A stretch of 17,245 nucleotides of DNA from Gammaproteobacteria bacterium (GCA_027297825.1 JAPUHH010000097.1:1-17245); one strand, 5' to 3'; positions 8,477 through 15,121 are shown, counted from the first letter of the stretch. The notes: generated from the letters alone by a model not told the origin. Numbers and translations are program-made.

Positions 8477-9094
8477 ATGGTTACGCGAGCAGATATCAAG
8501 CAACGTATTTTAGGTTCTGCGCTTAAGCTTGCAGAAGAGCGCTCATGGGAAGAGCTACGTCTAAGTGATATTGCAGCAGACCTAGATATCTCTTTATTTG
8601 AAGTTCAACAACATTTTCGTCAAAAAGATGATTTGGTTGAAGCATGGTTTGATCGCGCCGATCAAACCATGTTACAGCTACCTCGTGAAGAGCTTGCAGA
8701 AATGAGCCTCGCGGATCGTCTACATATGATAATTTTCACCTGGCTAGATGCCCTTGCAAAACACAAAACTATTACGCGTGAAATGTTATGGTACAAACTT
8801 GAGCCATTGCATATACATTTACAGTTTCAGGCTCTATTGCGTATTAGCCGTACGGTACAATGGATACAAGAGCTTGCTGGACTTAAAGCCCAATATAAAA
8901 AACGAATTGCCGAAGAAATCGGTTTGACCTCAATTTATTTATGCGCCTTTTTATATTGGCTACAAGATAGTTCAACCAAACAAAAGCGCACGCGCAGTTT
9001 TCTTAAGCGCAAACTAAGTCGCATTGAAAAATGCTGCCATAAGTTAAATAAATGTTTAACTACGGCAAGGAAACCACTCAAATCTGCCGCCTAA
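8477..9094 (+). CDS. TetR-family regulator with COQ9-like features
   Basis: DNA-binding regulator, 205 residues from the preferred start. Residues about 4-50 form a TetR-type helix-turn-helix (IKQRILGSALKLAEE, then LSDIAADLDISLFEVQQHF and KDDLVEAWF). The remainder is helical and includes FLYWLQDSS near the end, which resembles bacterial TetR proteins related to COQ9. The start is taken as ATG 8477 because GAGG (8467-8470) lies 6 bp upstream; a GTG at 8465 would add four residues but lies inside that ribosome binding site. A short dyad TGTA-N9-TACA (8440-8456) sits just upstream and could be an autoregulatory operator. The next gene starts 20 bp downstream and is probably co-transcribed and perhaps regulated. 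The C-terminal tail is rich in Lys and Arg, which is unusual. Confidence 0.8.
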   Translation: MVTRADIKQRILGSALKLAEERSWEELRLSDIAADLDISLFEVQQHFRQKDDLVEAWFDRADQTMLQLPREELAEMSLADRLHMIIFTWLDALAKHKTITREMLWYKLEPLHIHLQFQALLRISRTVQWIQELAGLKAQYKKRIAEEIGLTSIYLCAFLYWLQDSSTKQKRTRSFLKRKLSRIEKCCHKLNKCLTTARKPLKSAA

Positions 9095-9114
9095 TTAGCT
9101 AAAGTAAACTAAGC

Positions 9115-10191
9115 ATGGATACCATTACGCATACACTAGCTGGTGCGTTGGTTGCACATGCATTGGGATCACAGAAAAATGCTCAAAACTCGACACCAAT
9201 GGGTACAAGGGTGTTATGTGGAGCCATAGTTGCGGCTTTTCCCGATATTGATTACTTAACCGCGTTAATCAACCCCCTTGTCTTCATTACCTATTGGCAT
9301 CGCGGTATAACACATTCTCTTGTAATGCTGCCTTTGTGGGCCTTGTTATTGGGCCTAACAATGGCGTTTGTCCTGCGACGTCTTAAGCAATGGAAGAGTT
9401 TTGTATTTCTCAGTGCAGCAGTCATATTTAGTCATATTCTTTTAGATATGATCACAAGTTGGGATACACAAATTTTTTCACCCATAACTGACTATCGTGT
9501 CAGTTTGCAATACGCCTTCGTTATCGATCCGCTGCTAACTGCAATAGTGTTACTGGCACTGTTGTTTGCAGTGTATTTTCGTGCACGCTGGGCTGCTGTT
9601 GCAGGGGTAGGCGTTCTCGCGCTTTACATTGCTATGTTAGCTGCATTGCATCAGCAAGCCGTAGAAATAGCACGTAATCATGCCCGCACACAAGGCTGGG
9701 AATATGCCCACGCTATCGCCTTACCGCAACCATTTTCCCCATTTAATTGGAAGTTGGTCATCAGTGATGATGAAGGACATTGGCTTGCTTTGGTGAACTT
9801 AGTTAAACGCAAACCATGTGCTACGCCATCAAATGGCAATGCAAATATTTTTGAGATTCGCAAGTTTTATTGCCCCAAACAACATCTCACATGGAACTAT
9901 TACCCACGATTTGGACATGAGACAGATGCAAGAGAGGTGTGGAAACAGCCCAATTTTTCACTATTCCGTAAATTTGCCTTACTCCCTGCAGTTTATAGTG
10001 TTGACAAATCTGCTAATGAAGTCTGTGTTTGGTTTATGGATTTGCGCTTTTTTATACCTAGCTTAAACACTCCATTTCGTTATGGCATGTGCAAGCCACA
10101 TACAAGCACGGCATGGAAGCTTTATCGAATTAAGCTGTATTCAAGCTCTGAGCGGCAATTCGTTAGCGTGCCATATTTAATGCTTAATTAA
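9115..10191 (+). CDS. YdjM-like membrane-bound metal-dependent hydrolase
   Basis: Member of the YdjM/DUF457 family of predicted inner-membrane metal-dependent hydrolases, 358 residues. Likely metal ligands are visible in the usual order: His6 (DTITHTLAG), Asp44 and Asp46 (FPDIDY), His62 and His67 (WHRGITHS), and His107 and Asp111 (SHILLDMITS). Hydrophobic helices occur at about 33-58, 69-88, 96-112, 138-154 and 158-178; the C-terminal 170 residues are soluble and lack a recognised motif. In E. coli ydjM is in the SOS regulon, but no LexA box was noticed here. The substrate is unknown for the whole family. It lies 20 bp behind the TetR-type gene and is likely in the same operon. Confidence 0.85.
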   Translation: MDTITHTLAGALVAHALGSQKNAQNSTPMGTRVLCGAIVAAFPDIDYLTALINPLVFITYWHRGITHSLVMLPLWALLLGLTMAFVLRRLKQWKSFVFLSAAVIFSHILLDMITSWDTQIFSPITDYRVSLQYAFVIDPLLTAIVLLALLFAVYFRARWAAVAGVGVLALYIAMLAALHQQAVEIARNHARTQGWEYAHAIALPQPFSPFNWKLVISDDEGHWLALVNLVKRKPCATPSNGNANIFEIRKFYCPKQHLTWNYYPRFGHETDAREVWKQPNFSLFRKFALLPAVYSVDKSANEVCVWFMDLRFFIPSLNTPFRYGMCKPHTSTAWKLYRIKLYSSSERQFVSVPYLMLN

Positions 10192-10214
10192 CCATCTTAG
10201 TAATTTTTATAATA

Positions 10215-10257
10215 TTTGATTGCAATCAAACATCTAATACAGAGCACATTTTACACT
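10215..10257 (+). promoter_or_regulatory. FNR/ANR box with class II promoter spacing before mop
   Basis: TTTGATTGCAATCAAA (10215-10230) is a perfect 16-bp palindrome containing the FNR consensus TTGAT-N4-ATCAA. Its centre (10222.5) is 32 bp from the centre of a -10-like TACACT (10252-10257), the spacing of class II FNR-activated promoters (site centred at -41.5, start near 10264). No good -35 is present, as expected for an activator-dependent promoter. Seen directly: the palindrome and spacing. Inferred: activation by an FNR/ANR homologue when oxygen is low. Confidence 0.75.
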
Positions 10258-10262
10258 TTACT

Positions 10263-10277
10263 ACCATTAAAAATGGT
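10263..10277 (+). repeat. Hairpin ACCATT-aaa-AATGGT at the predicted mRNA 5' end
   Basis: Perfect 6-bp inverted repeat with a 3-base loop, placed exactly where the FNR-type promoter would start transcription, 31 bp before the mop start codon. A 5'-terminal hairpin can stabilise a short mRNA. It is not a terminator (no T run) and does not reach the ribosome binding site. Confidence 0.4.
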
Positions 10278-10308
10278 TATTCTGAATCTAAACTAAGAGG
10301 AAAAAATC

Positions 10309-10521
10309 ATGAAATTAAGTGCGCGAAATCTACTAAAAAGTAAAGTAATAAAAGTTACCCCTGGAGCAGTTAATGCGGAGATTACTCTTGAACTGGAAGG
10401 CGGGATGCAAGTTGTATCAATAATTACCAACGCATCAGCCACAAACTTGAAGCTATCTCCGGGAAAAGATGCTTATGCAGTGATAAAGGCTTCCAGTATT
10501 ATGGTAGCTACCGATAACTAA
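10309..10521 (+). CDS. mop: Molbindin, molybdate-binding Mop protein
   Basis: A 70-residue single Mop/TOBE-like domain protein. Family-typical segments are MKLSARNLLKSKV at the start, GAVNAEITLEL, the ITNASATNLKLSPG stretch and KASSIMVA at the end. Molbindins assemble as cytosolic hexamers that bind molybdate or tungstate oxyanions and are thought to buffer or store them for molybdenum cofactor synthesis. The start ATG at 10309 has a good ribosome binding site (AAGAGG, 10294-10299). It is a single-gene unit behind an FNR-type promoter. A molybdoenzyme (the formate dehydrogenase at the left end) is encoded 8 kb away, which fits a need for molybdate under low oxygen; no modABC transporter genes are in the window. 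Confidence 0.92.
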   Translation: MKLSARNLLKSKVIKVTPGAVNAEITLELEGGMQVVSIITNASATNLKLSPGKDAYAVIKASSIMVATDN

Positions 10522-10690
10522 GTAGCAGTAAATAAGTATAAGCTATGCAAGGATATCGCTTAGCTAAAGAGCATATCTAGATCAATTATTTGGTTGGGAT
10601 ACTATAGTACCTGTTACACTCTAAAACAGTTACCTGTATATCTCATATAATTTTAAAAGTACTACGAGAATTAAAGCAAGAGAGGTGCTC

Positions 10691-10993
10691 ATGTTCATTG
10701 CAATGAATCGTTTTAAAATCATTCCAGGTTGTGAAAATGAATTTCTTGAAATCTGGAAAAATCGAGAAACTTTTTTAGACGAAGTACCAGGTTTTAAGGA
10801 ATTTCATCTCTTGAGTGGTCCCACCACAGATGAATTTAGTTTGTTTGCCTCGCATTCTATTTGGGAATCAAGACAAGCTTTTGAAGCTTGGACAAAATCT
10901 GATGCATTTCGCAAAGCACATGCCAATGCAGGGACTGCCAAACCCGTTTATTTAGGCAAACCTGAATTTGAAGGCTTCGAGGTAGTCCTTTAG
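10691..10993 (+). CDS. ABM-domain monooxygenase, HmoA/IsdG-like
   Basis: A 100-residue single-domain protein of the antibiotic-biosynthesis-monooxygenase fold. MFIAMNRFKIIPGCE at the start, DEVPGFKEFHLLSGP, ASHSIWESRQAFEAW and the C-terminal FRKAH with LGKPEFEGFEVV match HmoA/IsdG-like proteins, several of which bind and degrade haem. The conserved Asn near the N-terminus (MNRF) and the His in FRKAH are the residues expected in that group. The start is set at ATG 10691 because AGAGG (10681-10685) lies 5 bp upstream; a GTG at 10685 overlaps that site and would add only two residues. The next gene begins 14 bp after the stop. Haem degradation is the best guess; the fold also serves other oxidations. 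Confidence 0.82.
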   Translation: MFIAMNRFKIIPGCENEFLEIWKNRETFLDEVPGFKEFHLLSGPTTDEFSLFASHSIWESRQAFEAWTKSDAFRKAHANAGTAKPVYLGKPEFEGFEVVL

Positions 10994-11007
10994 TTCGAAA
11001 TAGTTTA

Positions 11008-12198
11008 ATGCGTGCTACATCTTCTCTTCACACTATCATTTTTAGCTGCGCATTACTTATTAGTTGTTCCCCAAATTGGGCTGCCAGTCCTCTAGAAACT
11101 CTTCAATCGCTACCAGATGCTTCTTTGTTAGTGGTAGATGCACAGAACCAAATTTTACATGCTAAGAACATCGATCAGTTATTCATCCCTGCTTCCACGG
11201 TTAAAGTACTTACTGCACTCATTGCACTCAATCATTGGAGTAAAGATCACAGATTCACAACTGATTTCTATCTAGATTTATCTACCAATTACTTATGGGT
11301 GAAAGGCTATGGAGATCCTTATTTAGTCTCCGAAGAATTGGATATAATTGTTGCGAAATTAAAGCAGGCCGACATAACAAAGTTTGACGGCATTGGCGTG
11401 GATGCAAGTTATTTTAAAGAAATGATCGTAATCGATGGACAAGGAGAGTCGTTTAACCCCTATGATACATCCGTTAGTGCGCTCGCAGCTAATTTTAATA
11501 CGATTAATGTACGCATCCACCAAAACTCGATAAGCAGTGGCGAATCTCAAACCCCGTTAACCTCTATCGCTCACACTCTATCTCAAGGTCTACCCATAGG
11601 CACACATCGCATCAACTTAGGCAGAGCAGAGCTTGGGCCAAAATACTTTGCTGAGTTACTAAAAGCCAAATTGAATCAGTCTGGCATGTTAATAAATGAT
11701 AACTTCATAAACGGCCCTCTTCCTAACAATGCGCAACGTTTATTCACGCACCTGAACAGTCGCACTCTAGAGCAAATTATCCTTTCCATGCTGGAATTTT
11801 CCAATAACTTTATTGCAAACCAACTTTACTTGCTATTGGGCGCTGAAGTGCATCATGCACCTGCAACGATGGATAAATCCTACTCAGTGTTTGCAAATTA
11901 CATCCAACAACACTTTGAGTGGGAACATTACGTACTCGTAGAAGGCGCAGGCCTCTCCACACAAAATCGACTTAGTGCGCAACAACTAATAGATGTGTTA
12001 AACAGTTTCAAGCCTTACAAACACCTTATGCCAATGCAAAATTCACAGATCCTCGCTAAGTCAGGCACGCTTAAACGTGTTAGCACTTATACGGGTTATT
12101 TGAACCATAGCGAGCATTGGTCTTCATTCGCCCTGATGATTAATCAGAAAATACCCTATAACTTTCGCAAACAAGTTGCGACAGAGCTGCTTAAGTAG
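11008..12198 (+). CDS. D-alanyl-D-alanine carboxypeptidase, PBP4/S13 type, compact form
   Basis: Penicillin-binding protein of the DacB (S13) family, cutting the terminal D-Ala or cross-links of peptidoglycan in the periplasm. The three active-site motifs are present: SxxK at Ser63-Lys66 (PASTVKVLTAL), SxN at Ser265-Asn267 (FSNNFIANQ) and KSG at 351-353. GAGLSTQNR (313-321) is also typical. The protein has 396 residues against 477 in E. coli DacB, so the inserted domains are reduced. An N-terminal hydrophobic segment (8-20) acts as signal peptide; LISC at 17-20 resembles a lipobox, which would anchor it in the membrane, though a signal peptidase I site after WAA is equally possible. It follows the monooxygenase gene by 14 bp with no good ribosome binding site. 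Confidence 0.9.
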   Translation: MRATSSLHTIIFSCALLISCSPNWAASPLETLQSLPDASLLVVDAQNQILHAKNIDQLFIPASTVKVLTALIALNHWSKDHRFTTDFYLDLSTNYLWVKGYGDPYLVSEELDIIVAKLKQADITKFDGIGVDASYFKEMIVIDGQGESFNPYDTSVSALAANFNTINVRIHQNSISSGESQTPLTSIAHTLSQGLPIGTHRINLGRAELGPKYFAELLKAKLNQSGMLINDNFINGPLPNNAQRLFTHLNSRTLEQIILSMLEFSNNFIANQLYLLLGAEVHHAPATMDKSYSVFANYIQQHFEWEHYVLVEGAGLSTQNRLSAQQLIDVLNSFKPYKHLMPMQNSQILAKSGTLKRVSTYTGYLNHSEHWSSFALMINQKIPYNFRKQVATELLK

Positions 12199-12219
12199 CT
12201 ACCTTAGCTTCTATTTTTT
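12194..12219 (+). terminator. Weak rho-independent terminator after the PBP4 gene
   Basis: AGTAGCT-acctt-AGCTTCT forms a 7-bp stem with one mismatch, followed within one base by six Ts (12214-12219). The stem is low in GC and overlaps the stop codon. It lies in the 24-bp gap between convergent genes. A second dyad, GCTTAAG (12189-12195) with CTTAAGC (12222-12228), surrounds it. Confidence 0.35.
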
Positions 12220-12222
12220 AAC

Positions 12223-13068
12223 TTAAGCGATCAAAGCCTCGACATCATCTGCCAGCGGATTTAATACATCGTTGTCAGACCAATATGCAGTGTGACTCAG
12301 TGGATTCCAACTCCGAATCAGACTGCCAGTATTGATCGCATTATCTTCATTCACCTCGAACTTATAACTTTGCTTCTCACTCTTCACTGTTAAATTTTTA
12401 AGCGGCCAACCCAATGGGTCATCAGGATCATAGAAATTTTTCCATTTAAAATGGTAGCCTTTACTCGTTGAGGCGATGGCTTTAATTTTATTTTGCGATA
12501 AACCTGCAACAAAAATTGGAATATTACAGCCAGTAAAGTAAAGATACTTTAACCCCTTAAGGCGCCGAAACTTATCCAAATCTGAACCTGGTGGCGAATC
12601 TTCAAACCCTCCATTACTCCAAGCACCATATTTCGGATCTTTAGACTGCGCATCCCATATGAAATTAGAGATCACATGACAACCTAATGATTGCGCAATG
12701 AGTACAATATTTGCAGCTCCTCCAACCGCATCATAGGCACGATCTAATGAATCTAAAATTATATCTTGTACTTGCTCATAGGGACTGCCTTGCTCATTGC
12801 ATTTTCGCTCAAAGCCGGCGGCATCAGAAAACCCAAACATCAAAAACTTTCTCAATGCAATCCAATCAATTTCATCATTAGCCTTGATCCGATTAAAGAC
12901 CCTTGCCTGGTTGTCCTGGAATACGTTGGCATAATAAATGGTATCGAAATAAACATTTACCCAGTTACTACCTAATTTTCTTGCAAGCTTATTTTGAAAC
13001 TTGTCTGCAAAAGAGGGAAGTGTATCACCCATACCATGAATTGCTAAAATTACCACCTCATTTGACAT
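12223..13068 (-). CDS. Alpha/beta-hydrolase-like protein, function unknown
   Basis: A 281-residue protein with alpha/beta-hydrolase features. HGMGD (11-15) resembles the oxyanion-hole HG motif. AQSLGCHV places a nucleophile Ser127 in an AxSxG elbow (most relatives have GxSxG), preceded by a hydrophobic strand (IVLI). DPDDPLG (214-220) could supply the acid and SHTAYW (His259) the base, in the right order. No signal peptide is seen, so it should be cytosolic. The substrate is unknown; lipase/esterase-type activity is only a fold-based guess. The start ATG at 13068 has a strong ribosome binding site, GGAGG, at 13076-13080 on the minus strand. It is transcribed alone, converging with the PBP4 gene. 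Confidence 0.72.
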   Translation of the reverse strand: MSNEVVILAIHGMGDTLPSFADKFQNKLARKLGSNWVNVYFDTIYYANVFQDNQARVFNRIKANDEIDWIALRKFLMFGFSDAAGFERKCNEQGSPYEQVQDIILDSLDRAYDAVGGAANIVLIAQSLGCHVISNFIWDAQSKDPKYGAWSNGGFEDSPPGSDLDKFRRLKGLKYLYFTGCNIPIFVAGLSQNKIKAIASTSKGYHFKWKNFYDPDDPLGWPLKNLTVKSEKQSYKFEVNEDNAINTGSLIRSWNPLSHTAYWSDNDVLNPLADDVEALIA

Positions 13069-13193
13069 AACTGTGCCTCCAATTATGACTCAATTTTGAA
13101 AATCTAGAAAATTGCATTTTATCAGCTATAAGCTTACCACTTAACTAATACACTGCTCCCTTTCGTATTTCATGAATTACTATATACACTTCA

Positions 13194-13211
13194 CTAAATA
13201 ATATTATTTAG
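13194..13211. repeat. Perfect 18-bp AT-rich palindrome
   Basis: CTAAATAATATTATTTAG reads identically on both strands with no spacer. It lies 126 bp upstream of the alpha/beta-hydrolase start and could be an operator for a dimeric regulator; AT-rich DNA makes chance palindromes more likely, but 9 matched pairs with G/C at both ends is notable. Confidence 0.4.
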
Positions 13212-13231
13212 AAAATAAATACAACATTATG

Positions 13232-13249
13232 TTATCGATGGCTCGATAA
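13232..13249. repeat. Stem-loop TTATCGA-tggc-TCGATAA
   Basis: Perfect 7-bp inverted repeat with a 4-base loop, 20 bp from the 18-bp palindrome. No T run follows on either strand, so it is not a standard terminator. Function unknown; operator or RNA hairpin are both possible. Confidence 0.35.
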
Positions 13250-13445
13250 TGCCAAGCTCACTAGGGGTAAATCCCTCAACAACGATCTCAGCACTTGCTG
13301 AATGCGAAATGATGTACTTTGCAAGTGATCACAACTTAACATTTCATATTGCACCTGTTAAGAACACGCCACTACGAAGCGCAAAACCTTCTTAATTAAT
13401 TAACGGATACAATAGTGATTCTGTAAGTTATATTCACTCATTCAT

Positions 13446-13470
13446 AAAAAAGCCCGGCATGAAGCCGGGC
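13446..13470 (-). terminator. Strong rho-independent terminator after the 40-aa gene
   Basis: Read on the minus strand: GCCCGGC, loop TTCAT, GCCGGGC, then TTTTTT. The 7-bp stem is all G/C and perfect (13452-13458 with 13464-13470). It lies 30 bp beyond the stop of the 40-residue gene at 13501-13623, marking the end of that short transcript. Confidence 0.9.
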
Positions 13471-13500
13471 CAATTCACGCATCTCGAATGCTCCTAAATA

Positions 13501-13623
13501 TTAATGATGACGTCGAACTTGTGAATCATGAAAATAATCTCGTTCTTTTAGCAAACGCCACATACCTACCAGGGTCACTCCTACTACTACAAATTGTAGT
13601 GCAATTATTAAAAATGCTTCCAT
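13501..13623 (-). CDS. Small single-helix membrane protein (40 aa)
   Basis: Below usual gene-size cut-offs but well supported. Translation from ATG 13623 gives 40 residues: an N-terminal hydrophobic helix (about 3-22, MEAFLIIALQFVVVGVTLVG), then a charged tail WRLLKERDYFHDSQ ending in RRHH. Expected topology is one transmembrane helix with a basic, His-rich cytoplasmic end. A Shine-Dalgarno GGAG lies 6 bp before the ATG, a perfect GC-rich terminator follows the stop by 30 bp, and a consensus CRP-type palindrome lies about 64-79 bp upstream. Such a compact unit is typical of small accessory subunits of membrane complexes, but I recognise no family and claim no function. It lies downstream of the DUF938 methyltransferase gene by 134 bp. 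Confidence 0.75.
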   Translation of the reverse strand: MEAFLIIALQFVVVGVTLVGMWRLLKERDYFHDSQVRRHH

Positions 13624-13686
13624 TTCCAACTCCGTATTTTTAGTCTTAACTTATTTAATAGCTCTCTGATGGAGTTAATTATCTTA

Positions 13687-13702
13687 TGTGAACTACATCA
13701 CA
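13687..13702. promoter_or_regulatory. Consensus CRP/Vfr-type site upstream of the 40-aa gene
   Basis: TGTGAACTACATCACA fits TGTGA-N6-TCACA exactly, and the flanks (TTA before, TTTA after) extend the match to the 22-bp CRP consensus. The only gene it can serve is the minus-strand 40-aa gene, whose start is 64 bp away; the plus-strand side runs into the 3' end of a minus-strand gene. A -10-like TATTAA (minus strand, 13660-13655) is centred 37 bp from the site, about 5 bp off ideal class II spacing, so the promoter position is uncertain. Confidence 0.7.
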
Positions 13703-13757
13703 TTTAGGCATTCGCGATCAACGGTGGACCAATAGTGATGAGCAGTCATTCTCAAAT

Positions 13758-14348
13758 TTAACGTTTTTGCCACACTAAACTTCTGTTATTAACCGGCATT
13801 GCATAATCTTCTATCAATTCAAGATCTTGTGCTTCTGCCAAGCTATTAACCTCGACAAAATCCCTGACCCCACTTGACGGGTCATGTTGTTTTAGATACC
13901 GATCGAAATTTTCATTGCTTTGGCTTGTATGCTTACCCTGATATGAGAACGGGCCGTATATGAATAATATGCCACGATCACTTAGAACCTCGCCGACTCC
14001 TTTAAAGAAATGCTCAACCATTTCCCAAGACATGATATGCAAAGTATTGGCGCTGAATATCACATCGGCCACCGTAATGGGCCATGGATGACTACGAGCA
14101 TCTAGCTCAATAGGCGGTTTTATATTTGAAAGCTGCTCCTCCTCTATCCAGGCTTGAATGCTAGATAGGTTTTCTACCAGGTCACTAGGTTGCCAAGTTA
14201 CATGCGGAAGATGTCTTGAAAAATATACTGCATGCTGCCCTGTCCCACTACCGATTTCTAAAACATTATTATTGTCTTTTAATAGAGGACGAAAAACAGA
14301 CAGAATAGGGTCTTTGTTTTGCTCGCAGGCTTCTGAATATTTACGCAT
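13758..14348 (-). CDS. DUF938 family SAM-dependent methyltransferase-like protein
   Basis: A 196-residue class I methyltransferase-like protein of the DUF938 family, to which human METTL26 also belongs. The family's N-terminal signature is seen as SEACEQNKDPIL (5-16). SAM-binding motif I is VLEIGSGTGQHA (29-40), and QPSDLVENL (53-61) supplies the acidic end of strand 2. SANTLHIMSWE and a glycine-rich strand near ILFIYGPF follow. Cytosolic; the substrate of the family is not established. It starts with ATG at 14348 without a clear ribosome binding site, 25 bp after the stop of the HopJ-family gene on the same strand, so the two are probably co-transcribed. Confidence 0.88.
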   Translation of the reverse strand: MRKYSEACEQNKDPILSVFRPLLKDNNNVLEIGSGTGQHAVYFSRHLPHVTWQPSDLVENLSSIQAWIEEEQLSNIKPPIELDARSHPWPITVADVIFSANTLHIMSWEMVEHFFKGVGEVLSDRGILFIYGPFSYQGKHTSQSNENFDRYLKQHDPSSGVRDFVEVNSLAEAQDLELIEDYAMPVNNRSLVWQKR

Positions 14349-14373
14349 ATTAACAATTCAGTTTAATTGCAAA

Positions 14374-14718
14374 TCAAACTGGCTTTAATGCACTAGTTTC
14401 AAATTCAATTCCTGCCCAACCCATTTTCATAAAATTGCGAATATTTAGATGGTTATCAGCATTGAGATTATTGAGTACATCTTCGCGATAAAATCTTCCA
14501 AAACATGCGAGGGCTTGGTCTTTATCTAAATGATGGAGATTCGCAAATGCAAATATTTTGCATGAGCCTTCATTCTCGCCCGCTTGATTACAAAGGTCAC
14601 CATTCTTAAAAGCTGTTGGTGTATAAGAGTACGTAGCTTCTATCACTCTTATGGTCTGATTAAATTCAATACTATTAGGCGAACTTTCAACTAGACTCAA
14701 AAATTCTTCAAGTTCCAT
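14374..14718 (-). CDS. HopJ-family protein
   Basis: A 114-residue protein matching the HopJ family, named after a Pseudomonas syringae type III effector candidate but spread through many free-living bacteria. Recognisable stretches are IRVIEATYSYTPTAFKNG (24-41), NQAGENEGSCKIFAFA, LACFGRFYREDVL and NIRNFMKMGWAGIEF near the C-terminus. No signal peptide or membrane segment is seen and no type III secretion genes are nearby, so an effector role is unlikely here. Function unknown. It lies 25 bp upstream of the DUF938 gene on the same strand and about 150 bp downstream of the 59-residue gene. Confidence 0.88.
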   Translation of the reverse strand: MELEEFLSLVESSPNSIEFNQTIRVIEATYSYTPTAFKNGDLCNQAGENEGSCKIFAFANLHHLDKDQALACFGRFYREDVLNNLNADNHLNIRNFMKMGWAGIEFETSALKPV

Positions 14719-14868
14719 ACTACAATTCCAATTATTTTCTTATAATGCCCACAGGTGGCTCATTCGCAGTGACTTCAGGGTCCTTCTAACCTGTTTCAAA
14801 AAAGGTATATCGCGATTACAAATAGAGAAATCGTGATGCCTACAACAATTGTTTTTTCATTTTCTTGC

Positions 14869-15048
14869 TTAGTGCAATACGCTCATGGCTTGAATATCAA
14901 GGTTAACAAGTTTCCATTTTCCATCAGGCTGCTTTTCTTCATCAGCTTCACAATAAAATACTTGGCCTAACTCATTCATTACGGTGCAATATAAGTTAGT
15001 GCTTTCGTGTTTTTCGAAGAACAATAATTGATTAACATCCATTTGCAT
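14869..15048 (-). CDS. Small acidic protein, 59 aa, unrecognised
   Basis: A minus-strand frame of 59 residues from ATG 15048 to TAA at 14869, too short for common cut-offs. Its content looks protein-like: MDVNQLLFFEKHES, a probable beta strand LYCTVMNELGQVFYCE, an acidic turn ADEEKQPDGKW and a closing strand KLVNLDIQAM. A GAGGG Shine-Dalgarno (15056-15052) stands 3-4 bp before ATG 15048 and 9-10 bp before a second in-frame ATG at 15042, so the true start could be either. The predicted fold is a small all-beta protein in the cytosol. It has the same orientation as the HopJ and DUF938 genes. No family recognised. Confidence 0.6.
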   Translation of the reverse strand: MQMDVNQLLFFEKHESTNLYCTVMNELGQVFYCEADEEKQPDGKWKLVNLDIQAMSVLH

Positions 15049-15121
15049 ATACCCTCAAACTAATTCAATACTTCTAATATTGAGATATTCTTTTGATTTT
15101 CAAGGTCTAGTCATTGAAAAC

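Larger units (their letters stand above)
13081..13440. other. 360-bp AT-rich gap with two palindromes
   Basis: No convincing gene. A plus-strand frame of 48 codons (13249-13395) has no ribosome binding site and no recognisable content. The stretch contains an 18-bp palindrome and a stem-loop (listed separately) and TTAATTAATTAA near 13394. The promoter of the alpha/beta-hydrolase gene must lie here, reading leftwards, but no clear -35/-10 pair was identified. Confidence 0.45.

Noticed and set aside
10600..10609. TACTATAGTA palindrome and short ACCTGT repeats between mop and the monooxygenase gene.
   Set aside because: Short and AT-rich; no link to a recognised regulator or promoter element.
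13249..13395. Plus-strand frame of 48 codons between the two palindromes and the terminator.
   Set aside because: No ribosome binding site, no recognisable domain or membrane segment, and the ATG overlaps the stem-loop; left as non-coding.
14374..14718. Reading the HopJ-family protein as a type III secreted effector.
   Set aside because: The family is widespread in bacteria without type III secretion and no secretion genes are nearby; the name alone is not evidence.
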